This document shows, in pieces, positions 28,512 through 37,800 of a DNA stretch of 64,000 bases (its first letter is position 1; each line of letters starts with the position of its first letter). The notes below the pieces were generated by a model. That model was not told the DNA's origin. It saw nothing but the letters and a program-made list of their open reading frames with translations, and did not search any database. This stretch comes from Diacronema lutheri (lineage: Eukaryota; Haptophyta; Pavlovophyceae; Pavlovales; Pavlovaceae). The translations under genes were made by a program, and so were the position numbers. The stretch lies in the NCBI GenBank assembly GCA_019448385.1, contig JAGTXO010000001.1, positions 1,426,001 through 1,490,000 of the forward strand. The letters are read 5' to 3'.

Positions 28512-30449
28512 CGTCGTCGACCCACGCCGAGCGCGGCGGTGCGACCACGTACGCGCCTGCGCCGCCAGCGCCCGCGCGACGCGCGCTCGACGCCGCCGCG
28601 TCGAGCAGGTTGGCGGCGGGCGCATGGCGTCGCTCGCGCGACTGGTGCTCGCGCGCCTCGCGTGCATCAATTTGCGCCTGCAGCTCCTTGCGATACGCCT
28701 CCTGCTGCGAGCGCTTGGAGTCCGGCTCGCCGCTCGAGCACGACGCCGCCGGCCGGCCGCCATGCGCGCCGGCGGGCGCATGCGAGCCATTGTCGAGCGG
28801 CGCGTACGCCGCCTCCTGCCTGCGCTCACGGCCCATCCTATCCCGCCCCTCTCGCGAGCGCATCTGCGCGTCGAGGTCCGCACGGTACGCCGCCTGCGCC
28901 GCGCGCCGCCGGTCGTTCTCGTCCGTCGGCGCGTCTCCAAAAACGGGGCTCGCAGCGCTGACGGGACCGTTAGTGGGCCCGCGCGCGCGCGCCGGTGGCG
29001 CGTCGGCCGGCCCAGCGCTGCCGCCCGCGAGCTGCTGCCGCGCGCGCATCTGCGCGTCGAGGTCTGCGCGGTATGCCGCTTGCGCCGCGCGCCTTCGCTC
29101 GCCCTCGTCCGCCAAGCCGCCGCCGGCGCAATTGCCGCCGCCAAAGATGCCGGCCATCGCGCCGCCGCCGCCGCCACCGCCGCCTCGCGCGGCCGGTGCC
29201 TGGCCACCGTCGCCATGCGCGACGTGCGCATGCGCCGCCTCTTGCCGCACGAATGGCCACTGCTGCTGCGCCGCGTGCTGCTGCTGCTGCTGCTGTTGCT
29301 GCTCGTGCATCTGCCAGCCGCGCTCGTCGCGCAAATGCGCGAAGGCGCCGTCCATACCGCCGGGAGCGACGCCATGCTGGGTGTGGCGCCCGACCGCGGA
29401 CGCGCCGCCCTGCCCGTGCCCGCCCGCCACCCTGCTCGGGCTGCGCGGCGGTGCGTCAGCAAAGCCGCGCGCGCCATCGCCCGCCGAGCTGGCCGCGGCC
29501 GCGGCGTGGCGCTGCCGCTGCTTCATCTCATACACCTCGTCGCGTCGAGATTGACCACGCGCATCGTGCGGCTGCGGCGCCATGGCAGCGCCTGCCCACT
29601 GCTCGGCAGGCGCGCCGCCGGGCGCGAGCGCGCCGCCGCCCATGCGCTGACGCCGCTTCTCCTCCCAAATGCGGTCGCGCTCCGAGATGGCGCCGGCGTT
29701 GCCGCTGGCCGGCGCCGCGCCGGCTCCGCCGCCGAGCGCCACCGTCGGCCTTACCGCGACCGCCGGTGGGCCAAAGAGCGCGGCGCGCGCGTTTACATTG
29801 CTCGCGCCCGCGCCCGCGCCGCCGTCGCGCGCCCACGGCAATCCAGCGCGGACGCCCGCGGCGCCGCCCGGCGAGCTCCTCTCGGCGGGCAACCGGCGGT
29901 GTGCAACCTCCGAAGCGCTCTGCGCGTCGACGCCGAGCCGCGCGCCGTCGAGCCGCACGCGCCCCTCCTGCTGCCGGATGAGCCGCGAAAGCTCGACCTC
30001 GCCCTCCGCGGGGCGCTCGCCCGCGCAGTGGCCCACCTGGGCGAGCGGGTTGTTCTGCAGGTGCTGAAGCATCTCGTGCTTGTCGAGCAGCGACTCCACC
30101 TGCGCGCGCGAGCGCGCGCGCACGCGAAGCGTGCACGAGAACGCACGGGCGAAAGCGTGCGAATGGGTGCCACACTTCCTCACGCGAGTGCCCTCGCCGC
30201 GTTGTGCGCGCCTCGCTCGACCCTCGCGCCCGGGCCCTCGCCGACGACGGCCCAAGCCATGCGTGCATCCCGGGCGCGGCGCCGTGCGCTCGCCGCGCGC
30301 GGCGTGCGTTGCGCGCGAAAATGCAGCGCGCTGCGTGGCGCCAGGCGCGCGCCGTAGCGCACCTCCTTGCGGCGCTTCTGCTCGGCGGCCTGGACCTGCA
30401 GCTCCCGCAGGTACTCCTGCTCGTCGAACTTGTGCTGGCCGCGGCGCAT
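24689..30449 (-). CDS. large coiled-coil protein, CSPP1-like (centrosome/cilium)
   Basis: Minus-strand exons 30449-30363, 30099-25303 and 25123-24689 join with phase-0 introns to 1,772 residues. The protein is mostly low complexity, with poly-Gln and poly-Gly runs, punctuated by a recurring helical unit: QEYLRELQVQAAEQKRRKE at the start, AYRADLDAQMRAR twice, AYRKELQAQIDAREAREH, AYAAELQNQIAAKQAERE and QALQEQIAEKAARKAAEK. This Y..eL..QI.ek..r.. pattern is what I know from CSPP1, a microtubule-associated protein of centrosomes and ciliary tips, so a basal-body or flagellar role is likely but not certain. Two further pairs occur: ERDRIWEEKRRQR/RDEVYEMKQRQR, and PSVDALMIRAEARLRML/PNVDVLMRRAESRLRTL. 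The ATG is fixed by an in-frame stop just upstream. Confidence 0.7.
26120..26190 (-). repeat. CAG repeat encoding poly-Gln
   Basis: CTG/CAG trinucleotide tract with a few interruptions, inside the CSPP1-like gene. It reads as poly-glutamine broken by two arginines. Confidence 0.9.
26778..26806 (-). repeat. CAG repeat encoding poly-Gln
   Basis: About nine CAG units, read as poly-Gln in the CSPP1-like gene. Confidence 0.85.
28471..28512 (-). repeat. GGC repeat encoding poly-Gly
   Basis: About 13 GCC/GGC units giving poly-glycine in the CSPP1-like protein. Confidence 0.85.
29278..29303 (-). repeat. CAG repeat encoding poly-Gln
   Basis: Eight or so CAG/CAA units, poly-Gln in the N-terminal third of the CSPP1-like protein. 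Confidence 0.85.
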
Positions 30450-30517
30450 TTGGCCGGCAGCGCTGCCGCCTTTCAGTTAAAGGGCAGCATGGAGGCGTGA
30501 GGAGCTCGCCGTTCACG
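30450..30517. promoter_or_regulatory. 68-bp divergent intergenic region, CSPP1-like / IQ protein
   Basis: Sixty-eight bp between opposed ATGs, with TTTCAGTTAAAGG as the only AT-rich piece. Two cytoskeleton-type genes face away from each other and may be co-expressed, for example in flagellar assembly. Confidence 0.45.
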
Positions 30518-31822
30518 ATGCTCCCCTCGCCCCTCTCTCGCCCGGGGCGGATCCGGCCGTTGAGTACGCACGCGGCCGCGCGGACGGCTGAGACCGTCGT
30601 GCGCTACATTGACGCGCCGCCGTGGGGCCTCGACGCGCCGCTCGCTCCGCGATTTATCGCGCCATCGCCGCCGCCACGGAGCCACCTGCGCTCCGGCTCG
30701 TTCACGCGCTCGTTCGTCGATGCCTCTTCCGGCGGGATCACCCGCTTTGAGGACTACTCGATGGAGCGCTCCATCCTCGACTGCACGAAGGGCGCGAGGC
30801 GCGTCGACCACGAGCGACGCGTATGGCGGCGCCGTTGGCAGTCGGTCGAGCTACAAAACGCCGCGAGCTCGCCGGGCACGCCTCCGCGGCCCGCGTCGGC
30901 GGAGCGGCGGCCGCACAGCGCCGAGCGCCGCGAGCGCACGCCTCAGAGCGCGCCGGCGCGGCCAGCGAGTGCCGGCCGGTTGGCGAGCGACGGCCGTCTG
31001 GCGGGCGACGGTCGCGCGCACCGGCCGGGCCTTGTCGCACCGGCGCGCAGCGCGGCCGGCGCGCGGCGCGCGAGCCCGGGGCGGCGCCCACCGGGCTCGG
31101 CGCAGGCGGCGCAGCGCAGGCTCGCCGCGCGCTCGCTTGCTGCGCGCGTGATCCAGCGCCGCTGGCGCGCGCGCGCGCGCCAGCGCGGTGCAGGCGCACG
31201 CACGTCTGCGTTCGTCGCGACGCGCGCGAGTGAGAGCTTCTTCCGCGCTGCTGCGCGGATCCAGAGCGCGCACCGGGCCTGGCACGTGCGGCATCGCGTC
31301 GCCGAGGCGATCGAAGCGCGCGCGCGCGCGCGCGCGCGCCTCCGCCTGCGCGGCGAGGCGCACGCGCGCGAGCTTTGGCGTTCACTCGCCGCGCAGCGCA
31401 TTCAAAACCGATTCCGCGTTGCTCGCGGTGAGGTGCGCGGTGAGGTGATTGCCGTCTCCGAGCGCGCGCTGCTTGCGGAGAATGAGCGTTTCTTTGCGCG
31501 GATGCGCGAGCAGCTCGAGGATGACACCGCGCGCACGATCCAAAGCTACGCGCGCGGCTTCATCGCGCGGTGCGCGCTCGGTGCCTTCGAGCGCGAGATG
31601 CGCACGCGCGCAACGGTCGCGATCCAGGCGCGCGTGCGCGCGCGTCTGGCGCGGGCCAAGGTGCGCACGCTCGCGCTAGCGCGCGCGAAGGGCGGCGGCG
31701 CGCGCCGCCGCTCTCGGCGCGAGCACGAGCGCAGCGCCTTCCCGCGCGCGCACGCCGCGCGCGCGAGCGTCGACGCAGCTGACGGCGTGCTCGTGCCGCA
31801 GCCCCCCGCCAGCCGGCCGTAA
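30518..31822 (+). CDS. IQ-motif (calmodulin-binding) protein
   Basis: This is a 434-residue intronless protein. The C-terminal half carries about five IQ motifs, each able to bind calmodulin or a myosin-type light chain: AARVIQRRWRARARQRG, AARIQSAHRAWHVRHRV, AQRIQNRFRVARGEV, ARTIQSYARGFIARCAL and VAIQARVRARLARAK. The spacing is irregular, unlike a myosin neck. The N-terminal 90 residues (YIDAPPWGLDAPLAPRFIA, then GGITRFEDYSMERSILDC) look conserved but match no family I know. Residues 110-215 are Arg/Ala/Pro-rich and disordered. There is no motor or kinase domain, so an adaptor of the ASPM/SPA17-like sort is plausible. Its neighbour across the divergent promoter is the CSPP1-like protein. Confidence 0.8.
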   Translation: MLPSPLSRPGRIRPLSTHAAARTAETVVRYIDAPPWGLDAPLAPRFIAPSPPPRSHLRSGSFTRSFVDASSGGITRFEDYSMERSILDCTKGARRVDHERRVWRRRWQSVELQNAASSPGTPPRPASAERRPHSAERRERTPQSAPARPASAGRLASDGRLAGDGRAHRPGLVAPARSAAGARRASPGRRPPGSAQAAQRRLAARSLAARVIQRRWRARARQRGAGARTSAFVATRASESFFRAAARIQSAHRAWHVRHRVAEAIEARARARARLRLRGEAHARELWRSLAAQRIQNRFRVARGEVRGEVIAVSERALLAENERFFARMREQLEDDTARTIQSYARGFIARCALGAFEREMRTRATVAIQARVRARLARAKVRTLALARAKGGGARRRSRREHERSAFPRAHAARASVDAADGVLVPQPPASRP

Positions 31823-31995
31823 AGGTGAGCGACATAATTCACATAGGTCGGCCACGCCGGACGCGAAGCCGTCTGGTCAGACTCGAGTCACGTCCTTGTG
31901 GCCGACTGGCCGACGGACTTGGACTCGGAGACGTCCTCGCTCCTTTCCAAATCCACAACGGCTGCTTCCGCATTCCTGCTGGCCCGGTCCGCACG

Positions 31996-32907
31996 ATGGA
32001 GAACCAGCTTTTCAACCTGAAGTTTACGGCCAAGCAGCTAAATCGCATGTCGAAGCGCGCGGAGAAGGACGAGAAGGCGGAGAAGGCAAAAGTGAAGAAG
32101 GCGAGTGCTCTCGTGGCCGGCCGCGCAGTCGCTTCGACCGCCGCCGCTCACCCCGGCGCCCGCGCGCCACTGGGCCTCTACGTCCGGCCGCGCGGCAGGC
32201 CATCGAGAAGGGCAATATGGAGGGGGCTCGGATCTACGCGCAGAACGCGATCAGGCAAAAGAACCAAGGTGTGCATCCTCGCACCCTGACGAAGCGCAGC
32301 GCCGGCGCCCTGCTCACGCGCCGCGCGCGCGCCACGCCGCCGTCTGCGCGCGCGCAGCGATCAACTACCTGCGGCTCTCGTCGCGCGTGGACGCGGTGGC
32401 ATCGCGAGTGGAGAGCGCGGTGAAGATGCAGATGGTGACTAAGCAGATGGCCGGCGTCGTGAAGGGCATGGATGCCTCGCTTCAGTCCATGGACGTCGAG
32501 AAGGCGCGACGCGCCGCGGAACGCGCAACGCGCCGCCGTGCAAGGCTGCGCCGAAGCCGCCGCGCTCACGCGGCCACCCGGCGCGATGCCGCTCGGCTCG
32601 CGCGCGCGCGCGCGCGCAGATCGCGAGGGTGATGGATGGCTTTGAAAAGTCGTTTGAGGATGTGGACGTCCGGTCGGAGTACATCGAGCAGGCGATCAAC
32701 TCGAGCACATCGGCGGCCATGCCCGAGGAGGACGTCGAGAACCTGCTGCAGCAAGTTGCGGACGAGCACGGCCTCGAGTTCCGCTCAAAAATGAACCAGG
32801 CGACGCCGTCGAGCGAGCCCGTTGTCCAGCAAGGCGCGAGCCTGCCCGAGGCGGAGGAGGACAAGCTCGCCGAGAGATTGCGCAGGCTGCGCGAGCAGGC
32901 CGCCTGA
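31996..32907 (+). CDS. CHMP1: ESCRT-III subunit CHMP1 (Vps46/Did2)
   Basis: CHMP1 recruits Vps4 and related factors during multivesicular-body sorting and cytokinetic abscission. Exons 31996-32100, 32199-32268, 32358-32503 and 32620-32907 give 202 residues, the normal length. The protein aligns end to end with CHMP1B: LFNLKFTAKQLNRMSKRAEK, KVKKAIEKGNMEGARIYAQN, INYLRLSSRVDAVASRVES, TKQMAGVVKGMDASLQSMD, then VEKIARVMDGFEKSF and LLQQVADEHGLEF. The C-terminal MIM1-type helix EDKLAERLRRLREQ would bind the Vps4 MIT domain. The alignment forces the first and third introns to begin with GC (AAG|GCGAGT and AAG|GCGCGA). GT alternatives break the frame or delete conserved residues. Confidence 0.95.
32101..32198 (+). 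other. GC-AG intron 1 of CHMP1
   Basis: Donor AAG|GCGAGT is the standard GTGAGT with T changed to C at position 2. Acceptor GCGGCAG|GCC. It joins KVKK to AIEKGN exactly as in CHMP1 of other eukaryotes. Confidence 0.85.
32504..32619 (+). other. GC-AG intron 3 of CHMP1
   Basis: Donor AAG|GCGCGA, acceptor GCGCAG|ATC, joining MDVEK to IARVMDGFEK in line with CHMP1B. The only nearby in-frame GT (after SMD) would drop the conserved VEK. Confidence 0.75.
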
Positions 32908-33089
32908 GGCCTTTGCCGCGCTGGCCGGCCGCGAGGCGGCGCGCGGGCGCTCGCGGCGCGCGCCTGTCCGCCGCGCGAACCCGCCGCGCCACGGCGCACG
33001 TCCGAGTGACCATGATCATGAGTCAGACAAAGTCCACAGTCACACACGCCGTTGCGGGTTGGCACTTGGCAGCCAAAGGTGGGGAGCCA

Positions 33090-34589
33090 ATGTCAACCTT
33101 CGTTCTATACCGAAGCGCGTACGACGAGCCGTACGAGACGCCGCCGCAGCCCGACGCGTGGGAAGCGTTGGCGGACGATCTGCCTCTCGAATCCGTGCCG
33201 CTCTGCCGCGACAGGCACCGCAGCTCGGGCGAGTATGCCTACATGTTGCGGGCGAGCAGCTCGTCGTCTGGCTCGAGCGCGGACGACGGCAGCGGCGCCG
33301 GCGTGTACGTCGGCGAGGCGAAGGGAGGCGCGCCGTCACGCGCATCGGTGCCGAGAGCGCCGGTCGTCTATGCATCTTGGCGTGTGTCGGCCGCGGCCGG
33401 ATTGCCGCTGCTCGAGCGCCGCGCGCCGCGCGCCGCGCGCGCCGAGGCCGCGCGCGCCGAGGCTGCGCCGCCGAGCGCGGCGCACGCGGCGCACGGCGCG
33501 GCGCGCGCGCTACGCCCAAGCAGCGCGCACGCGCGCGCCGGTGGCGCGCATGTGCGGATATGCGCATCCGACGCGCCCAGGCAGGGCGGCGTGCGCGAAG
33601 CCTCGGCGCTCCGGCGCCAGCCGCCGACGCGGCCGCGATCGGCGTACGCGCCGCAGGCGGCATCGGTGGCCGTGCAGCTGCCCGCGCACGCGCAGCGGCC
33701 GCGCACCGCGTCGCAGCAGCGCGTGCCGGCGAGCAAGGGGGCGCCCGACGCGTGCATCGCGCGCAGCCGGACGCTCGGCGCGCTGCCGCTGCACGCGCTC
33801 ACTCCGTGCGCGCCGCCGACCGGCACCTCCTGGCTGCACCGCGTCGCCGGGTGCGCGCCGCGCGACGCGCCTAGCGCGCCGCACGCGCCTGTCGGACGCG
33901 CCGCCGCGCTTCCGCCCCGCTCACGCGCCGTGCTACGCCCGTCGCCGCCCCGTGCGCGCGCGCTCGCCGCGCGCAGGTCGGCGAGCGCGGCGCGCGAGGC
34001 GGCCGCGGCGACGCTCGCGCAGGCCGCGGCGGCCGAGCTGCTCGCAGGGCGCCGGCCGCCCACGCTGTCTGGCGGTGGGTCGGGAAACAATCTCGAGCTG
34101 CAAAAGTGGCAGCTGCAGGAGCAGCAGAGCCGGCGCGCGCTGCTCCAATCCGCCGCTCCGCGGCCGCTGCGGCCCGCGACCGCAGGCGAGCGGCCGAGCG
34201 CACACGACGTGCGCGCTCGGCTGGTGCTGCGCGCACAGCACGATGGCCACGGCGGCGCGCACGTGAGGCCGCGCGCCGCGCGCGCCGAACGGCCGCGCAG
34301 CGCCGCCGCGCCGCGCGCGCGCGAGGCGGGCCCGTCGCCGCCGCCGGCGCGTATGGCCGTACCCCCGCACACGGCCACCGCTGGCCGCACCGACGACACC
34401 GGTGCGCCGCCGCAGTTGCCCGCGCGCGCCGGGCTACCCGCGGCGTCGGTCGGCGTCGCGTACGCCAAGACGACGCTGCGCATTTTCGAGCCGCACGAGA
34501 CCGTCGGCAGCTTCCTGCAGCCGCGGGGCGGCGCGCTCGACCTGCGAAGGCTGCGCGGCCTCGGATTCGCCGGGAGTCGACTGGTTTGA
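33090..34589 (+). CDS. hypothetical low-complexity Ala/Arg-rich protein
   Basis: I do not recognise this protein. From ATG 33090 (MSTFVLYRSAYDEPYETPP) it has 499 residues. ATGs at 33012 and 33018 are in frame and possible. The first 65 residues look structured and acidic (PDAWEALADDLPLESVPL). A Ser-rich stretch follows, then a long Ala/Arg/Pro-rich region with one helical patch (AAREAAAATLAQAAAAELL) and LELQKWQLQEQQSRRALLQ. The C-terminal end again looks folded: KTTLRIFEPHETVGSFLQ, then LDLRRLRGLGFAGSRLV. The two conserved-looking ends argue for a real gene with a disordered middle. Introns cannot be excluded. Confidence 0.5.
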   Translation: MSTFVLYRSAYDEPYETPPQPDAWEALADDLPLESVPLCRDRHRSSGEYAYMLRASSSSSGSSADDGSGAGVYVGEAKGGAPSRASVPRAPVVYASWRVSAAAGLPLLERRAPRAARAEAARAEAAPPSAAHAAHGAARALRPSSAHARAGGAHVRICASDAPRQGGVREASALRRQPPTRPRSAYAPQAASVAVQLPAHAQRPRTASQQRVPASKGAPDACIARSRTLGALPLHALTPCAPPTGTSWLHRVAGCAPRDAPSAPHAPVGRAAALPPRSRAVLRPSPPRARALAARRSASAAREAAAATLAQAAAAELLAGRRPPTLSGGGSGNNLELQKWQLQEQQSRRALLQSAAPRPLRPATAGERPSAHDVRARLVLRAQHDGHGGAHVRPRAARAERPRSAAAPRAREAGPSPPPARMAVPPHTATAGRTDDTGAPPQLPARAGLPAASVGVAYAKTTLRIFEPHETVGSFLQPRGGALDLRRLRGLGFAGSRLV

Positions 34590-34858
34590 GCAACGCGGCC
34601 ACGGATTCGACGAACCCGCGCGCGGCTCGTGCCAAAGCGTGTGGCGCGCCCGCCGCGCCGCACGGTCAACTGGGAGGCGCGAGTGCCTCTGTCGCGCCCC
34701 AAATTAAAAGCGGTGGACCTTCGCCTTCTCAATTCGCTTTATTAGTGTTTGTACCAATTTGGGCGATGGCTTTCATTGGAGAACGAGTCGCAGGCCTAAC
34801 GTGCTTTTTGACGTCCCAAAAAGGCCGACCGCTGGAGCGACCAAGGTGGGAGCGCAGA

Positions 34859-37800
34859 ATGTGCCAGGCCAGCGACGCGCAGGTCGCGACGCCTCGCGTC
34901 GGGCGCGAAGCGCTGCGCACGGCGTGGGAATCGTTCGTCAATGCGCTCTGCTGCGTGCGCGCGCTCCCGGACGAGGATGCGGCCGCGGCCAAGCACGCGG
35001 CCAACAAGGGCCCGCGCCTCCGCGGCATCCTGCGCGCCGGGCACGACGGGCGATTGAAGTCCAACAAGGAGCATATCCGGTGGCGCACGGTGCTCGTTGG
35101 CGACGAGGCCGGCGTGGAGGACCAGCGCGCCAAAGCGCTCGACGAGGCGGAGGAGCGCGAGCGCAAGCTGCGCTTCGAGCAGTGGATGAAGCTCGCGCGA
35201 CTGCCGGCGCTCACGATGGAGGAGCTGCTCATCCCGGTGCGCATCGCCTTCCCCGAGCTGACGGTGGCGACACCCGTCGCGATCCTGCTCGACGTCTTCA
35301 TCGACTTGTTTGAGATTGGTTGGATTGTCAAGACGTTGCGCGAGAATCCGCCAAAGGACCAGCAGCGCACGCCTGGCGCTGGCGAGGCGGGCTCTGACGA
35401 CGCAGCCGCGCGCGAGGAGTACACGGCGGCTGACGTGATGCGCGACGGCGGGATGGCGATCTCGCTGCACATCGCGCGTGGCATTTACATCATCTCGGGC
35501 GACAACACGCTATGGACGCTCGTGCAGGTCGTGCGATCGATGCGCATCTATGTCCTCGGGCAATACGTGAATCAGATCAATAGTGACCTGTCCACCAACG
35601 TCAAGTTCCTCGCCGTGTACAAGTTCTCGCTTGTCATGGTGAGCATTCCGCACTGGGTCGCCTGCATCTGGTGGGCGCTCGCGACGACGTGGGGCTCGCC
35701 CGACCTGCCGCTGCCATCGTGGCCAGCGCAGTTCAAGGTGCTGTCGGGCAACCCCGAGCTCGAGCCACTCAACTATTCGTCGTGGCATCGTTACCTAATG
35801 AGCCTCTACATGAGCTGGGCGGGCCTCATCTGCTCGGGCTACGGCACGCTTGTCATCGCCGCGCAGTCAGAGGTGATCTACGCTTCACTCGTCGCGATGG
35901 TGCACATCGTGTTTAACGCGTTCGTGCTCGGCACACTGCTGCACTACCTCGTGCGCACTAACGAGAGCACCGTGCACTTCAACGAGCTGATGAAGGCGGT
36001 CGAGACGTACGTGAGCGAGCGCAAGCTGCCGCCCGAGTTGAGCGGCAAGATCCGCGCGCACTACGCGTTCCAGCACCGCAAGCAGGCCGCGGGCACCGAC
36101 CGCATCTTCGCGCAGATGCCGCTCTCGATGCGCACCGAGGTCGCGGTCGCGCAGTATGACCGGCAGATGCACGCGACGTGGGTCTTTTGGAACTGCACGC
36201 CGCAGTTCCTTTCGTACGTCGCACTCTTCCTGCGCGAGCGGCACATGATGCCGACCGAGACGCTCTTCAAGCGCGGCGACGGTGCGGCCGAGCTGCCGTG
36301 GTGCGTGCGCGGCGCGCTGCACGTCGCAAAGGGCGAGGCGCACATCACGACGATCCGCTCTGACCTTGGCCCCGGCCAGATCGTCGGCGAGCTCGCCTTC
36401 TTCATCGGCATCCAGCAGCCGTACACCGTCGTCGCATCGTCCAAGGGCGAGGTGACGCTCGTCGTCCTCTCCTCCGCATCCTTCGACGAGATCATCGGCT
36501 CGTACCCGGAGCAGGCGGACAACATCATGACCAACGTGCTGCGCAAGTACGCGCTTGACAAGAAGGGCGCCGACCTCGCGACCGGCGGCGGCTTCCAGGA
36601 GCAGATGGACGAGGACGAGCTCAAGGAGTTTGACGAGCTGCGCGGCACGATCCGCACCGCCATCCTCGAGCACAACGAGGAGCTCTTTGCGCAGATGGTC
36701 GGCGCGATCAAGGCGGGCGACGTCGAGACGGTGCGCGCGCTGATTGCGCGCGGCTTCGAGCCGTCGCTCGGCTCGTACGACGGGCGCAAGCCGCTGCACC
36801 TCGCGGCGCTCGAGGGGCACAAGACGATCGTGCGCGCGCTGTGCGAGCTCGGCGCGAGCGTCAACGACGTCGACCGCTTCGGCTCGACGCCGATCCGCAA
36901 CGCAATCGACGGGATGCACGGTGCAGTCGCCGAAGAGCTCGCGCGGCACGGCGCTCGTCTCCAGCTCGCGCAGCCGGCGTCGCGGATGCACAAGGCGGCC
37001 AAGGAGGGCGACATGGCGTCCATGACGATGCTCGTCGCGCACGGCATCGACATCAACTGCGCCAACTTTGACGGGCGCACGGCGCTGCACGTCGCCGCGT
37101 ACGAGGGGAACGCGCGCGTTGCCGAGTACCTCATCTCGAACATGGCCGACGTGCACACGCGCGACCGGTGGGCGCGAAGCCCGCTCGACGACGCGATCGA
37201 GCAGCGCCACCCGCTCGTCGCTCAGATGCTCGCGCGCAACTCGGCGCGGCCCAACGCGCAGGCCATGGCCGAGCAGCTGCGCGCCGCGGCCGCCCTCGGC
37301 GACACGACTCGACTGCGCTTTCTGCTCGACATGGGAGCGGCGATCGACGCGACCGACTATGACGAGCGCGCGGCGCTGCACTACGCGGTGCGCTCGGCCT
37401 CGCTCTCGGCGGTGCATTTGCTCGTCTGCGCGCTCGCCGACGTCAACATGCCCGACCGCTGGCTGCGGCCGCCGTTGCTCGACGCGCTCGAGCTGAGCAA
37501 GCCGGTCGCGGCCGTGCTCGCGCTCCAGTGTGGCGCGCGGCTGCCGGCGCACTGCGCGGCGAACGCGGGGCTGCAGCAGGAGCTGGCGGAGGCGCGCGGC
37601 GCCAACATGTACGAGCTCAATCGCACCATCTCCGCGTGGACGCGCTCCGAGAAGGAGAGCTCGGAGGGCGCGCGGCGCAAGACGCGCGAGATCGAGATGG
37701 CCTTCTCCGCGCTTGCCGACGAGTTCTCTGCGCTCGCGCACGCCAAGCGCGCGCTTTTCAAGCAGGTGGGCAAGTTTGCCGATATCTGGATCAACGAGTA

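Noticed and set aside
26120-29303. Trinucleotide tracts as a CRISPR array or satellite
   Set aside because: They are simple CAG and GGC microsatellites inside a coding exon, with no spacers or regular repeat unit.
34766-34858. Extending the twin channel to the ATG at 34766
   Set aside because: The frame is open, but its codons often end in A or T, unlike the rest of the gene, so it reads as 5' UTR. It cannot be fully excluded.
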